This document shows, piece after piece, positions 27,820 to 36,335 of a stretch of 64,000 bases of DNA (positions are counted from its first letter, which is position 1; each line of letters begins with the position of its first letter). Under the pieces are notes generated by a model, which saw nothing but the letters and a program-made list of their open reading frames with translations, was not told the DNA's origin and did not search any database. Both the position numbers and the translations under genes were made by a program. Source of the stretch: Chloroflexota bacterium (lineage in GTDB: Bacteria; Chloroflexota; Anaerolineae; Aggregatilineales; Phototrophicaceae). The stretch lies in assembly GCA_011523735.1 (NCBI GenBank), contig WTGB01000144.1:1-64000 (forward strand), in the 5' to 3' direction.

Positions 27820-28787
27820 TCCGTCTCCCCGCCCTGATAAAAGACCCAGCGCTGCGATGTCGCCACGATGACCGCTGTGAAGACAAAAATGATCATGAAG
27901 AGAATCCAGGCGAGGGCCGACGAATAGCCCATTTGTGGCGGCAGGTATTGGAAGGCATGGTCAAATAGATGCAGGACGTAAACTCGCGTCGCGTCACGAG
28001 GACCGCCTTGCCCATCTGTCATAATGAAAACTTGGGTAAAGACCTGAAAAGCGTTAATGATATTGATTAGGATGTTTAGATATATGGTTGGCGTCATTAG
28101 CGGGATGGTCACACGGAGCAGGCGCTGGAAAATATTCGCGCCGTCGATCTTCGCCGCATCATAATATTCTTCTGGTATGCCCTGCAAACCGGCGAGAAAA
28201 ATAACCATGGTCACGCCCACCCAGGTGGTGCTCATGATCAAGTAGCCAATCATCGCGATGTCGGGGTCGGCGAACCAGCGGTAGCGCGGCAATCCAATCG
28301 CGTATAGAAATGAGTTAAGCAAGCCGGCGCGGGCATTCAGCACATAGAGCCATATGACCGACAGCGCCACAATTGGCACGACGGACGGCAAATAGAACAG
28401 CGTGCGCCACAGTCCAAGAAATCGCACTTTGGTGTTAAGAAGAAGCGCCAGCGCGAAGCCGAGGACGATGCGAATGGCGACCGAGCCGCCAACATATACG
28501 CCGGTGTTTTTTAGTGACTTCAAGAAAAGCGGGTCATCCGTGAAGATATGAACGTAATGTTCCATGCCCACCCATCTTGGCGGGGCGACGATATTGTATT
28601 TGGTGAAGCTAAGCAGGAAGGACGCGACAAAGGGGAAGAGCGAAAAGAGCAGAACGCCAATGATCCAGGGAGTGATGAAAAGCAAACCCATCTTGGCTTC
28701 ACGCTTGCGCATGGGCGAGAGGTCTCGCCATCGTTCCCGCCGCCGGCCGCGCAGGGCGCTGAATTGCGAGCCAAATGAAGTGGCCAT
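27816..28787 (-). CDS. Sugar ABC transporter permease, MalF type
   Basis: 323 aa. A ~40-residue cytoplasmic N-terminus ('LRGRRRERWRDLSPMRKREA') precedes the first membrane segment; EAA loop 'EYYDAAKIDGANIFQRLLR' then 'IPLMTP'. Pairs with the MalG-type protein encoded immediately downstream (4-base overlap). The binding-protein gene is upstream with a stem-loop in between. Confidence 0.92.
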   Translation of the reverse strand: MATSFGSQFSALRGRRRERWRDLSPMRKREAKMGLLFITPWIIGVLLFSLFPFVASFLLSFTKYNIVAPPRWVGMEHYVHIFTDDPLFLKSLKNTGVYVGGSVAIRIVLGFALALLLNTKVRFLGLWRTLFYLPSVVPIVALSVIWLYVLNARAGLLNSFLYAIGLPRYRWFADPDIAMIGYLIMSTTWVGVTMVIFLAGLQGIPEEYYDAAKIDGANIFQRLLRVTIPLMTPTIYLNILINIINAFQVFTQVFIMTDGQGGPRDATRVYVLHLFDHAFQYLPPQMGYSSALAWILFMIIFVFTAVIVATSQRWVFYQGGETD

Positions 28788-28826
28788 GCCCTAACTCCGA
28801 AACCGTCAGGATTTTGAAGTGAGAAG

Positions 28827-28848
28827 TGGGGCACCTGAAGATGCCCCA
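28827..28848 (-). other. Stem-loop between binding-protein and permease genes
   Basis: TGGGGCA (28827-28833) and TGCCCCA (28842-28848) form a perfect 7-bp stem with an 8-base loop; no T-run follows on the minus strand. Same position relative to the importer genes as the hairpins at 778-805 and 6925-6953. Confidence 0.6.
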
Positions 28849-28866
28849 AATCTGATACAGATCGCT

Positions 28867-30195
28867 TTAGCCGTATTCTTCCCAGAAGGCGTCAAGCAGT
28901 TCTTGAATCTCGGCTTGGGCGCTGGCCAGGGCGTCTTCAATCGAGCTGTCGCCGAAGAGCACATCTTCGACCATTCGATTGATGATCTGGTTGGCTTCCG
29001 GCTGTACTGGCGAGACGGTGACGAGATTGTCCAAGGCAGCCACGCCTAGCAGAGCTTCCGCCCGCGGATGCACGACGCCGTCCTTCTCGTAGCCGTTGCA
29101 TTCCACCAGGGGCGACGGACGCTGCTGCTGCTGGATAAACCAGCATGCGCCATCCCCTTCGACCTCGGTGGTCAGCCACTTGACCAGCTTCCAGGCTTCA
29201 TCCGGGTGCGCGGCGTTCTTCGGGATCATGTAACCCCAGCCGCCGTGGGCGCCGCCGCGCCGGCCCGGGTTGCCCATAGGTCCGTAGGGAATCGGCGCCA
29301 CATCGTAATTCAGGCTTTCGGCATGGTCTTCCACCTGGAAGAGCGTCCAGGAGCCGTTGATCTCGATGGAGACCAGACCCTGGATCAGCGGACCCTGATC
29401 GAATTCGCCGGCCATCTCCCAGAAGGCGTTCAACTCCTCGATGCCGTAGTTGATCTCAGCCATATCTTGCATGAATCCCAAAGCCTGGACACCGGCTTCG
29501 TTGTTGATGGTAATCGTGCGCAGATCTGCGCTAATCCAGTCTTGCCCGTTGGCGTTCAGCCAGGTCAGGAAGGCGCCGGGACCGCTGGTTGACTGGGTGT
29601 TGACGCCGACGCGCTCAAGGAAGCTGCCATCGCCAAGGCGCAAGGTTTCAGCGACTTCCAGCATTTCGTCCCAGGTCTCGGGGAATTTCTCGATGCCGGC
29701 GTCAGCGAAGTGATCGGTGTTGTACCAGGCGATGCTGAAAGCGCCGCCGCCCGGCAGGGGAAGCAGCCAGGTCTTGCCGTTGAATTGCGTTCCGGCAAAT
29801 TCTGACGGATGGAAGATGGCGGGATCGATGCCGTCAGCAGCCATGTAATCATCAAGCGGGATGATGGACTCGGTGGCAGCGAAGAAGGGCAGGTCATGGC
29901 GGCCGAACATGGTCACATCGGGCGGGTTGCCGGCGGCGATGGCAGCCAGCAGATTCTGAAGGCGGTTGTCCCAGGGCAGGAAGATGTTGTCGACGCAGAT
30001 GCCGGGGTGGGCGTCTTCAAAAGCGGCGACTTGATGCTCCTGCAAGGGAATGCGATTGCCGCCCCAGTGATGCCAATAGGTCAGGGTGACATCGCCTTCG
30101 CAATCCGGGTTTTGCGCCGAAACTGTCATTGAAAGCGGCAGCATCGCCAGAATCATGACCAATGCCAGCAGCAAGAACGTTGATCTCCTAAACAT
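28867..30195 (-). CDS. Sugar ABC transporter, extracellular binding protein
   Basis: 442 aa family-1 solute-binding protein. Signal peptide at residues ~1-27 ('RRSTFLLLALVMILAML' core, ending 'VSAQN'). The mature start 'VTLTYWHHWGGNR' and later 'GKTWLLPLPGGGAFSIAWYN' and 'GWGYMIPKNAAHPDEAWKLV' are typical of sugar/oligosaccharide binding proteins. Captures the substrate outside the membrane for the MalF/MalG pair downstream. Directly downstream of the lacI-type gene, which probably controls it. The leader of 153 bases holds no gene. Confidence 0.93.
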   Translation of the reverse strand: MFRRSTFLLLALVMILAMLPLSMTVSAQNPDCEGDVTLTYWHHWGGNRIPLQEHQVAAFEDAHPGICVDNIFLPWDNRLQNLLAAIAAGNPPDVTMFGRHDLPFFAATESIIPLDDYMAADGIDPAIFHPSEFAGTQFNGKTWLLPLPGGGAFSIAWYNTDHFADAGIEKFPETWDEMLEVAETLRLGDGSFLERVGVNTQSTSGPGAFLTWLNANGQDWISADLRTITINNEAGVQALGFMQDMAEINYGIEELNAFWEMAGEFDQGPLIQGLVSIEINGSWTLFQVEDHAESLNYDVAPIPYGPMGNPGRRGGAHGGWGYMIPKNAAHPDEAWKLVKWLTTEVEGDGACWFIQQQQRPSPLVECNGYEKDGVVHPRAEALLGVAALDNLVTVSPVQPEANQIINRMVEDVLFGDSSIEDALASAQAEIQELLDAFWEEYG

Positions 30196-30348
30196 TGAAT
30201 TATCCTTTCACTGAAGATCGATACTCGCGGTCGAAAAAAATTGAACCCAAACTCAAAGATGCCGCGTGCGGTCCGGCTGGTGGGACCGACCATTGCACGC
30301 TCGGCTACACCAATTTCTCCTTTGCTCCAGATAACACAAGAGTTGGAC

Positions 30349-31389
30349 TCATGTTGAGTCTCTCACGATCAACTTGGTCGAGACTGTCATCACGTGCGGG
30401 TCGTCCTTGTCGCCGTCCATCAAGTTGCACAGGCGCAGTGCCGCCAGCCGTCCCATCATCTGCATATCAAAGCCGATAGTCGTCAGCGCCGGGTCGGCAA
30501 AGCGCGCGAAGTCATAATTATGAAACCCAATGACCGCGATATCGTCAGGCGCCTTGCGCCCCGACTCGCGAATTGCTTTTAGACCGCCCACAGCCATACC
30601 GTCGTCAGCATATATGATGGCGTCCATCGGCTCGTGCAGACCAAGCAATTCCGAAGTGGCGACGAAGCCGCTCTCGACATTGAAATTTGTTCCGCGCGTC
30701 GTCTGATAGCTTTCGTACTGCAAATCGTTCAAGCCAAGCGCAAGACGATAGCCCCAGTATTTCTCTCGGCTCGTATTTGTTGTTTCCGGTCCGTTCACCA
30801 GACAAATATGCCGCCGCCCCCGCGCTTTCAGATGCCCGATCGCGTAAACCATACCCTGTACATAATTTGCCATGACGGCATTGCCATCAAGAGGATGGGC
30901 ATGCCCGCCGGCTGTAACAAAAGGGATGGACTGCGCCTGTAATTTGCGCAAAAGCGCATGGTCGAAGACGCCGCCGAGAAAGATCACCCCGCTGATATGA
31001 TTCGCCTCGATCACATCTACCATGTGCTCAACATCGGCAAGCGCCTTGTAAATATGCGTCGAGACGCGCCTGTCTTCAAAGACAGACTGCGCGCCACGGA
31101 CGATTAGCTGCTCAATACCGCCAGACAGCGCCGGCAAGACCTGGGCATGTTGTTCTACAGACGACGACAGGAAGGCCATCGTGCGCCCCTGCTTCGAGGT
31201 CTGCCCGCGCAGCCGCGAAAATGGATAGTCAAGCTCGGTCGCTGTCTTCCATACCGCCTGGCGCGTAAGAGAATCGACATGGGGATGGTCGTTCAAGACC
31301 CGGGAAACTGTAGATATAGAAACATCAGCCTCGCGCGCGATATCGCGAATCGTCGTCTGTCCCTTTTGTCGCTGTATCGAGTCGCCCAT
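30349..31389 (-). CDS. LacI-family transcriptional regulator
   Basis: 346 aa. The N-terminal LacI helix-turn-helix with hinge is 'TTIRDIAREADVSISTVSRV' followed by 'LNDHPHVDSLTRQAVW'. The rest is a periplasmic-binding-protein-like sensor domain ('DAIIYADDGMAVGGLKAI', 'DIAVIGFHNYDFARFADP'). ATG 31389 is chosen because the open frame further upstream starts with a TTG that lies in the -35 box of a good promoter. It heads the importer/sulfatase cluster and is expected to repress it until a cluster-derived sugar binds. Confidence 0.92.
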   Translation of the reverse strand: MGDSIQRQKGQTTIRDIAREADVSISTVSRVLNDHPHVDSLTRQAVWKTATELDYPFSRLRGQTSKQGRTMAFLSSSVEQHAQVLPALSGGIEQLIVRGAQSVFEDRRVSTHIYKALADVEHMVDVIEANHISGVIFLGGVFDHALLRKLQAQSIPFVTAGGHAHPLDGNAVMANYVQGMVYAIGHLKARGRRHICLVNGPETTNTSREKYWGYRLALGLNDLQYESYQTTRGTNFNVESGFVATSELLGLHEPMDAIIYADDGMAVGGLKAIRESGRKAPDDIAVIGFHNYDFARFADPALTTIGFDMQMMGRLAALRLCNLMDGDKDDPHVMTVSTKLIVRDST

Positions 31390-31415
31390 AGCATGTATGC
31401 GCAGCCAGCAAATAT

Positions 31416-31468
31416 CGGAAACAACTTTATCTGATTTGCTGAAACATGTCAAGAAAATGCCCGAAACA
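31416..31468 (-). promoter_or_regulatory. lacI-type gene promoter with three GAAACA repeats
   Basis: On the minus strand TTGACA (31447-31452) is followed after exactly 17 bases by TAAAGT (31424-31429), a good sigma-70 promoter, with the ATG 35 bases on. On the plus strand, three direct repeats C-N-GAAACA occur at 31416-31423, 31439-31446 and 31461-31468, spaced 23 and 22 bases (about two helical turns), covering the promoter. They are candidate autoregulatory sites. Confidence 0.6.
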
Positions 31469-31549
31469 TATTTCTCATGGAAGAGAACTGGGAATTTATT
31501 GATCAGGTCATTCCTACTAATGCCGGCTTTGGTCGGCGGATAAAGTCTC

Positions 31550-32326
31550 TCACAGAAGACATGCGCGCATCAGAATGTCGCGGCTACTCTGCAGGGCTCG
31601 CTTGACCTTTGGCAATTTGGGATTCAGTTCCAGGCTGAGCGCGCCTTGGTAGCCGATACCATCCAGAGCGGCGATGGTGGTCGCCAGCGATTCTTCGGTC
31701 ATCACGCCGTCTAGCAATGCCCAGTGCAAATCGCCAATGCCATCGTTGTCGTCAAAATGGACATAAGCCAGACGGTCGCCGGCATTGATAATCGTCTGTT
31801 CCGGTTCTTCGCAGGATATCTGAAGGTGGCCAGTATCGATCAGCAAATACAGATTCCTGTGCCTCGTCCCGAAGATGAATTCCAGGGTATCGGCCGCTGT
31901 CGGCAGCGCAGTGCCCGGAAAATGCTCAATGGCGATTTTGATCGCTCTCTCGCTGGCGGCATCGGCCAGGCGCGAGAGGGACTCGGCATAGCGCTCCAGC
32001 GCTTCCGCGCTAGCGTCCTTGCCCGGCACAACATAGATCGTGTCGGCGCCGATGTCCGCGGCGAATGCGATCGTTTTCCTAACATGATCCACAGCGGCTT
32101 CCCGCGCAGCGCTGTCAACGCTGTCGAGCGAAGCGCCGGCCGGCAGGCCAAATGACGCGCCCACGCAGGAAACTCGCATGCCCAACTCCTGCGCCAGGAG
32201 CCGGCTTTCCAGCGTGCGCAGGTGCCCTGGCTGAACGTCAATCCAGTTGAAACCCAACTCGCGGACCTGTCGCAACAACTCTGTTTCCGGCAGGCTTAAT
32301 GCCCAAATACAGCAGGCGATCTTCAC
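31550..32326 (-). CDS. Sugar phosphate isomerase/epimerase family protein
   Basis: 258 aa xylose-isomerase-like TIM barrel. Metal-ligand candidates: Glu in 'IKIAIEHFPG', Asp and His in 'LYLLIDTGHLQI', His in 'LAYVHFDDNDG', and Glu in 'ALSLELNPKLP'. The start has GAGGTG just before the ATG. It lies upstream of, and codirectional with, the LacI gene, 160 bases apart; it may be separately transcribed. Expected to act on a keto-sugar or cyclitol intermediate. It is related in fold to, but clearly different in sequence from, the 8666 gene product. Confidence 0.82.
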   Translation of the reverse strand: MKIACCIWALSLPETELLRQVRELGFNWIDVQPGHLRTLESRLLAQELGMRVSCVGASFGLPAGASLDSVDSAAREAAVDHVRKTIAFAADIGADTIYVVPGKDASAEALERYAESLSRLADAASERAIKIAIEHFPGTALPTAADTLEFIFGTRHRNLYLLIDTGHLQISCEEPEQTIINAGDRLAYVHFDDNDGIGDLHWALLDGVMTEESLATTIAALDGIGYQGALSLELNPKLPKVKRALQSSRDILMRACLL

Positions 32327-32395
32327 CTCGTTAGCCTTTCACTTTTGGTCCCAGTCGAGCCAGATACTAACGCAAGGCGGATGGCTTGTCACGAT

Positions 32396-32424
32396 TTGAC
32401 AAGGGCACAGGGGGGTCGTAAACT
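32396..32424 (+). promoter_or_regulatory. Promoter of the SDR-amidase-permease operon
   Basis: TTGACA (32396-32401), 17 bases, TAAACT (32419-32424). The -10 is embedded in the palindrome at 32418-32437. The SDR ATG is 30 bases further on. Confidence 0.65.
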
Positions 32425-32437
32425 TGGCGAAGTTTAC
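32418..32437. promoter_or_regulatory. Perfect 20-bp palindromic operator
   Basis: GTAAACTT-GGCG-AAGTTTAC, a perfect 8-bp inverted repeat overlapping the -10 box, so binding would block transcription. Its left part AAACTTGGCGAA matches AAACTTGACGAA at 8483-8494 with one difference. The cognate regulator is unknown; LacI or GntR types are possible. Confidence 0.65.
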
Positions 32438-32454
32438 AGGCATGTGGAGAGACA

Positions 32455-33207
32455 ATGGAACGGCGGATAGCAATTATTACTGGCGCTGGCTCGGGCATCG
32501 GACGGGTGACCGCTTTGGCGCTTTGGGAAGCAGGCTACTCGCTAGCGCTGGCTGGCAGGCGCGCGGCGAACCTTGCGGAAACCGCCGCTATGGCAGGTGT
32601 GAGCGATGACCGCGCATTGGTGCTGCCAACAGATGTTAGGGATCGCCAGGCTGTTGTCCGGCTTTTTGCCGCGACGAAAGCGCGTTACGGCCGGCTGGAT
32701 GTGCTATTCAACAACGCTGGTATGGGCGCGCCTCCGACCCCTTTGGAAGACCTGAGCGAGGAGCAATGGCAGCGAGTGGTGGCGGTTAACTTGACCGGCG
32801 CCTTCTGGTGCACGCAGGAAGCCTTCAAGCTCATGAAATCCCAGCAGCCGCGAGGGGGGAGAATCATAAACAACGGATCAATATCGGCGCAGGTCCCGCG
32901 CCCGCATTCGGCGCCATACACCGCTACCAAGCACGCTATGACTGGCTTGACCAAATCGACCGCGCTGGATGGCAGAGCGTACGATATCGCCTGCGGCCAA
33001 ATCGATATCGGCAACGCGCGGACCGAAATGACCGAGCGCATGGAACGGGGCATCTTGCAGGCGAATGGCGAATTGGCGGTTGAGCCGACTATGGATGCGC
33101 GCAATGTCGCGGAAGCTGTGGTCTATATGGCGAATCTGCCGCTTTCCGCAAATGTGCTTTTCATGACCGTCATGGCGACCGGGATGCCGTATGTTGGGAG
33201 GGGCTAG
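32455..33207 (+). CDS. Short-chain dehydrogenase/reductase
   Basis: 250 aa classical SDR. Cofactor motif 'ITGAGSGIG' (residues 8-16), 'LFNNAGMG' (NNAG), and catalytic S142, Y155 and K159 ('[20 protein letters not shown]'). NAD(P)-dependent oxidation or reduction of an alcohol/keto group. First gene of a plus-strand unit with amidase (6 bases on), a lactate-permease family transporter and a DegT aminotransferase, preceded by a strong promoter and operator. Confidence 0.92.
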   Translation: MERRIAIITGAGSGIGRVTALALWEAGYSLALAGRRAANLAETAAMAGVSDDRALVLPTDVRDRQAVVRLFAATKARYGRLDVLFNNAGMGAPPTPLEDLSEEQWQRVVAVNLTGAFWCTQEAFKLMKSQQPRGGRIINNGSISAQVPRPHSAPYTATKHAMTGLTKSTALDGRAYDIACGQIDIGNARTEMTERMERGILQANGELAVEPTMDARNVAEAVVYMANLPLSANVLFMTVMATGMPYVGRG

Positions 33208-33213
33208 CTAAGC

Positions 33214-34650
33214 ATGAGCGAGTTGATTTGGTTGACTGCCGTCGAGCTGGCGGCAATGATACGGCGCGGCTCTGCCTCCGCGGTCGAGGTCCTGACCGCC
33301 CACCTAGAGCAGATCGAAAAGGTCAATCCCGCGCTCAACGCGATCGTCACGTATCTACCGGAGCAGGCTCTTGACTACGCGCGCGCCGCTGATGACAAAC
33401 AGGCCCGCGGTGAAGAATTGGGCATATTGCATGGATTGCCGATCGCTCATAAAGACCTCTTTGAAACTGCCGGAATCCGCACGACCATGGGCTCGCCCGT
33501 CTTCAAGGATTATGTTCCGGAAGCGGACGACCTCATAATTGCGCGCTTGAAACAGGCTGGCTGCATCACACTGGGCAAGACCAATGTGCCGGAGTTCGGC
33601 GCTGGCTCTCACACGTTCAATCCGGTCTTTGGCGCGACTCGCAATCCTTATGACTTATCAAAGACTTGCGGCGGCAGCAGTGGCGGGGCGGCGGTGGCTC
33701 TGGCTGCCGGCATGATACCTATTGCCGATGGCAGCGATATGGGCGGCTCGCTGCGCAATCCGGCATCGTTCTGCAATGTGGTTGGTTTGCGTCCATCGCC
33801 GGGACGCGTTCCAAGCTATCCCAAGAGTAATGCCTGGTCAATGCTGGGGGTAGATGGACCGATGGGGCGGACCGTGCAGGATGTTGCGCTTATGCTCCAG
33901 GCGATTGCCGGTTACGATAATCGTTCGCCGATTTCACTGCATCAGTCGTCAATGATCTTTGCCGAAGACTTGGAACGTGATTTCGCGGATGTGATGATCG
34001 CGTGGAGCCCTGACCTGGGCCGGTTGCCAGTTGATGGCTCCGTACTCGATACGATTCAAAAGCACTTGCCGGTCTTCGATGATCTGGGCTGCATCCTTGA
34101 GCAGGCGCATCCCGACTTCAGCGATGCCTATGACATCTTTCAGACTTTGAGAGCCTGGAGTTTCGAGTTGAGCTTCGCTGAGTATTTTGCCGAGTTTGGC
34201 GAAGACAACTTCAAGGAGACCATCCGCTGGAACGCCGCCAGGGGCCGGTCATTAGATGCGGCGCAAATCAGCCGCGCCGAGGTCAAGCGCACGGAACTGT
34301 TTCATCGCCTGCGGGAATTCCTTGAAACCTACGAGTATCTACTGCTGCCGACAGCGCAGGTGCCGCCGTTTCCCATTGAATGGGAGTATCCAAAAACGAT
34401 CAACGATGTGCCCATGGAGACCTACATTGATTGGATGATGAGTTGCGCGTTTATCACCGTCACCGGCTTGCCGGCGATATCTGTGCCTTGCGGCTTTACC
34501 GAAGATGGCTTGCCGGTGGGTTTGCAAATTGTCGGAGGACCGCATTCCGAATTTGCCGTGCTGCAATTGGCATTCGCCTTTCAAGAAGCCACTCGCTTTT
34601 ATCAGCGCGGGCCATCCTTTGACCACGATTCGTCTTCATCCGCTCAATGA
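33214..34650 (+). CDS. Amidase, amidase-signature family
   Basis: 478 aa. The Ser-cisSer-Lys triad is visible: K80 ('GLPIAHKDLFETAG'), S155 in 'TCGGSSGGAAVALAAG' and nucleophile S179 in 'GSDMGGSLRNPAS'. Hydrolyses an amide bond. It is not obviously GatA: the GatB/GatC genes are absent and the context is catabolic. ATG follows the SDR stop by six bases. The substrate could be an amide derived from an imported compound. Confidence 0.9.
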   Translation: MSELIWLTAVELAAMIRRGSASAVEVLTAHLEQIEKVNPALNAIVTYLPEQALDYARAADDKQARGEELGILHGLPIAHKDLFETAGIRTTMGSPVFKDYVPEADDLIIARLKQAGCITLGKTNVPEFGAGSHTFNPVFGATRNPYDLSKTCGGSSGGAAVALAAGMIPIADGSDMGGSLRNPASFCNVVGLRPSPGRVPSYPKSNAWSMLGVDGPMGRTVQDVALMLQAIAGYDNRSPISLHQSSMIFAEDLERDFADVMIAWSPDLGRLPVDGSVLDTIQKHLPVFDDLGCILEQAHPDFSDAYDIFQTLRAWSFELSFAEYFAEFGEDNFKETIRWNAARGRSLDAAQISRAEVKRTELFHRLREFLETYEYLLLPTAQVPPFPIEWEYPKTINDVPMETYIDWMMSCAFITVTGLPAISVPCGFTEDGLPVGLQIVGGPHSEFAVLQLAFAFQEATRFYQRGPSFDHDSSSSAQ

Positions 34651-34726
34651 TCGCAGGCGACGGCGACAGAGCCGGCTGCGATGCCCAGCACCCTTACAGC
34701 CCGGTTCCACCTGCCTTGGAGACGCA

Positions 34727-36292
34727 ATGCTGGAACTCAACTTCGTAAACTGGCTCTTGGCGCTGCTACCGGTATTGTCCGTTCTTTTCCTTATGGTTGG
34801 CTTGGGCTGGGGCGGCAGTCGCGCCGGTTCCGCTGGCTTTATTACAGCGCTTGTCCTTTCACTTACAGTTTTCGGTGGAAATGCGCCGCTTGTTGCCGTC
34901 GCTGTCGGCAAGTCGATACTCCTCGCGGCTGATGTCTTGTACATTGTCTGGATGGCGCTTTTCTTCTACAACGTGACTAATGAATCGGGCTCGGTCGCGC
35001 TTATCGGGCGGAGTTTGCCGCGTTTAACCTCAGACCGGGCCGCACAGAGCTTGCTGATTAGCTGGGTCTTTGTTTCGCTGCTGCAAGGAGTCGGCGGCTT
35101 TGGCGTACCTGTGGCGGTGGTCGCGCCATTGCTGGTCGGCTTAGGTTATACGGCTACGCAGTCCGTGATTATGGCGTCGCTGGGTCACGGCTGGGCGGTG
35201 ACATTTGGCTCGCTGGGCACATCTTTTGTCGCGTTGACCGCGGTGACTGGCCTGCCGGGATCTGCGCTGGCGCATGACGCTGCGCTCATCCTTGGCATGG
35301 CTTGCTTGATCAGCGGCGCGTTGGTTGCCTATGTCAGCGCCGGTTGGAGCGGCTTGCTGCGTTCGATTCCGATGTTGATCGTGGTTGGGGCGGTGATGGG
35401 TGTCACTCAGTGGTGGATGGCGACAAAGGGCTTGTGGACGCTCGGATCGACTTCTGGCGCGCTGGCGGGAGCCGTGGTTGGCGTCATCTATGTACTGTCG
35501 CCCCTGCATGCCAGCAGAGCCAAGAACGTCTCGAGCCCGGGCGAAGATCGTTCACGTGGCATAGTATTGGCTTTGGCAGCCTATGTCATCTTGCTCGTCA
35601 TGGCCTTCTCAGCTAACCTGATCGAGCCGTTGGAAGAACTTGTCGACAGCGTAAGGATTGAAATCGAGTTTCCAGCGGTGGCGACGGCTTTTGCTTGGCA
35701 AGTGCCGGCGGAGAGCGGTCGCGTGATCAGCGTTTTCGGCCACGCCGGCGCCATTCTTTTCTACGCCGGCTTGTTGGCCTTCTTGTTATATCGGCAGGCG
35801 GGATACTATGAAAGCCCTACGGTGTGGCGTGATATCTGGGCTAAAGTACGCAGATCGGCGCTTAAATCGACGATATCGATTCTTGCGCTGGTCGCGATGG
35901 CGGCTTTGATGACGCATGCGGGCATGACACAGATCATCGCTCGCGGCATCAGCGAAACGTTCAGCGCGGACGTGTATCCGCTCTTCGCGCCCTTCATTGG
36001 CGCGTTAGGCGCCTTCATGACCGGAAGCAATACGAACTCGAATGTGGTTTTCGGCGCGTTGCAGCAAGAGACGGCGAATCTGCTGGTTTTGAGCGTCCCG
36101 ATTGTATTGGCTGGCCAGACGGCGGGCGCCTCGCTGGGCAGCGTGCTGGCGCCGGCGAAGATCATCGTGGGTTGCAGCACCGTTGGACTGGGTGGGCAGG
36201 AAGGTCCTGTCATCCGGCGGATGCTCCTGCTCGGGTTGATTCCGGTCGCGTTTGTCGCCTTTGCCACATTCGTCAGGTTGAGTGGCGCATGA
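34727..36292 (+). CDS. L-lactate permease (LctP) family transporter
   Basis: 521 aa, about 12-14 membrane segments. Typical LctP blocks: 'GLGWGGSRAGSAGFI', 'LLQGVGGFGVPVAVVAPLLV', 'GHGWAVTFGSLGTSF', and the C-terminal 'FIGALGAFMTGSNTNSNVVF' with 'LAPAKIIVGCSTVGLGGQEG'. Imports lactate, glycolate or related 2-hydroxyacids with protons. ATG 34727 has GGAGA 5 bases before it; the open frame upstream overlaps the amidase end and is not homologous. Same operon as SDR and amidase. Confidence 0.9.
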   Translation: MLELNFVNWLLALLPVLSVLFLMVGLGWGGSRAGSAGFITALVLSLTVFGGNAPLVAVAVGKSILLAADVLYIVWMALFFYNVTNESGSVALIGRSLPRLTSDRAAQSLLISWVFVSLLQGVGGFGVPVAVVAPLLVGLGYTATQSVIMASLGHGWAVTFGSLGTSFVALTAVTGLPGSALAHDAALILGMACLISGALVAYVSAGWSGLLRSIPMLIVVGAVMGVTQWWMATKGLWTLGSTSGALAGAVVGVIYVLSPLHASRAKNVSSPGEDRSRGIVLALAAYVILLVMAFSANLIEPLEELVDSVRIEIEFPAVATAFAWQVPAESGRVISVFGHAGAILFYAGLLAFLLYRQAGYYESPTVWRDIWAKVRRSALKSTISILALVAMAALMTHAGMTQIIARGISETFSADVYPLFAPFIGALGAFMTGSNTNSNVVFGALQQETANLLVLSVPIVLAGQTAGASLGSVLAPAKIIVGCSTVGLGGQEGPVIRRMLLLGLIPVAFVAFATFVRLSGA

Positions 36293-36335
36293 AAGCGGTA
36301 GGAGCGGATAAGCAGTGTTGCTTGGAGGATTAACA

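Noticed and set aside
31389-31452. TTG start at 31452 for the LacI-type protein
   Set aside because: The TTG is part of the -35 box TTGACA, and ATG 31389 gives the normal N-terminus.
34505-34726. Upstream in-frame extension of the lactate-permease gene
   Set aside because: It overlaps the amidase end, is hydrophilic and not homologous; ATG 34727 has a ribosome binding site.
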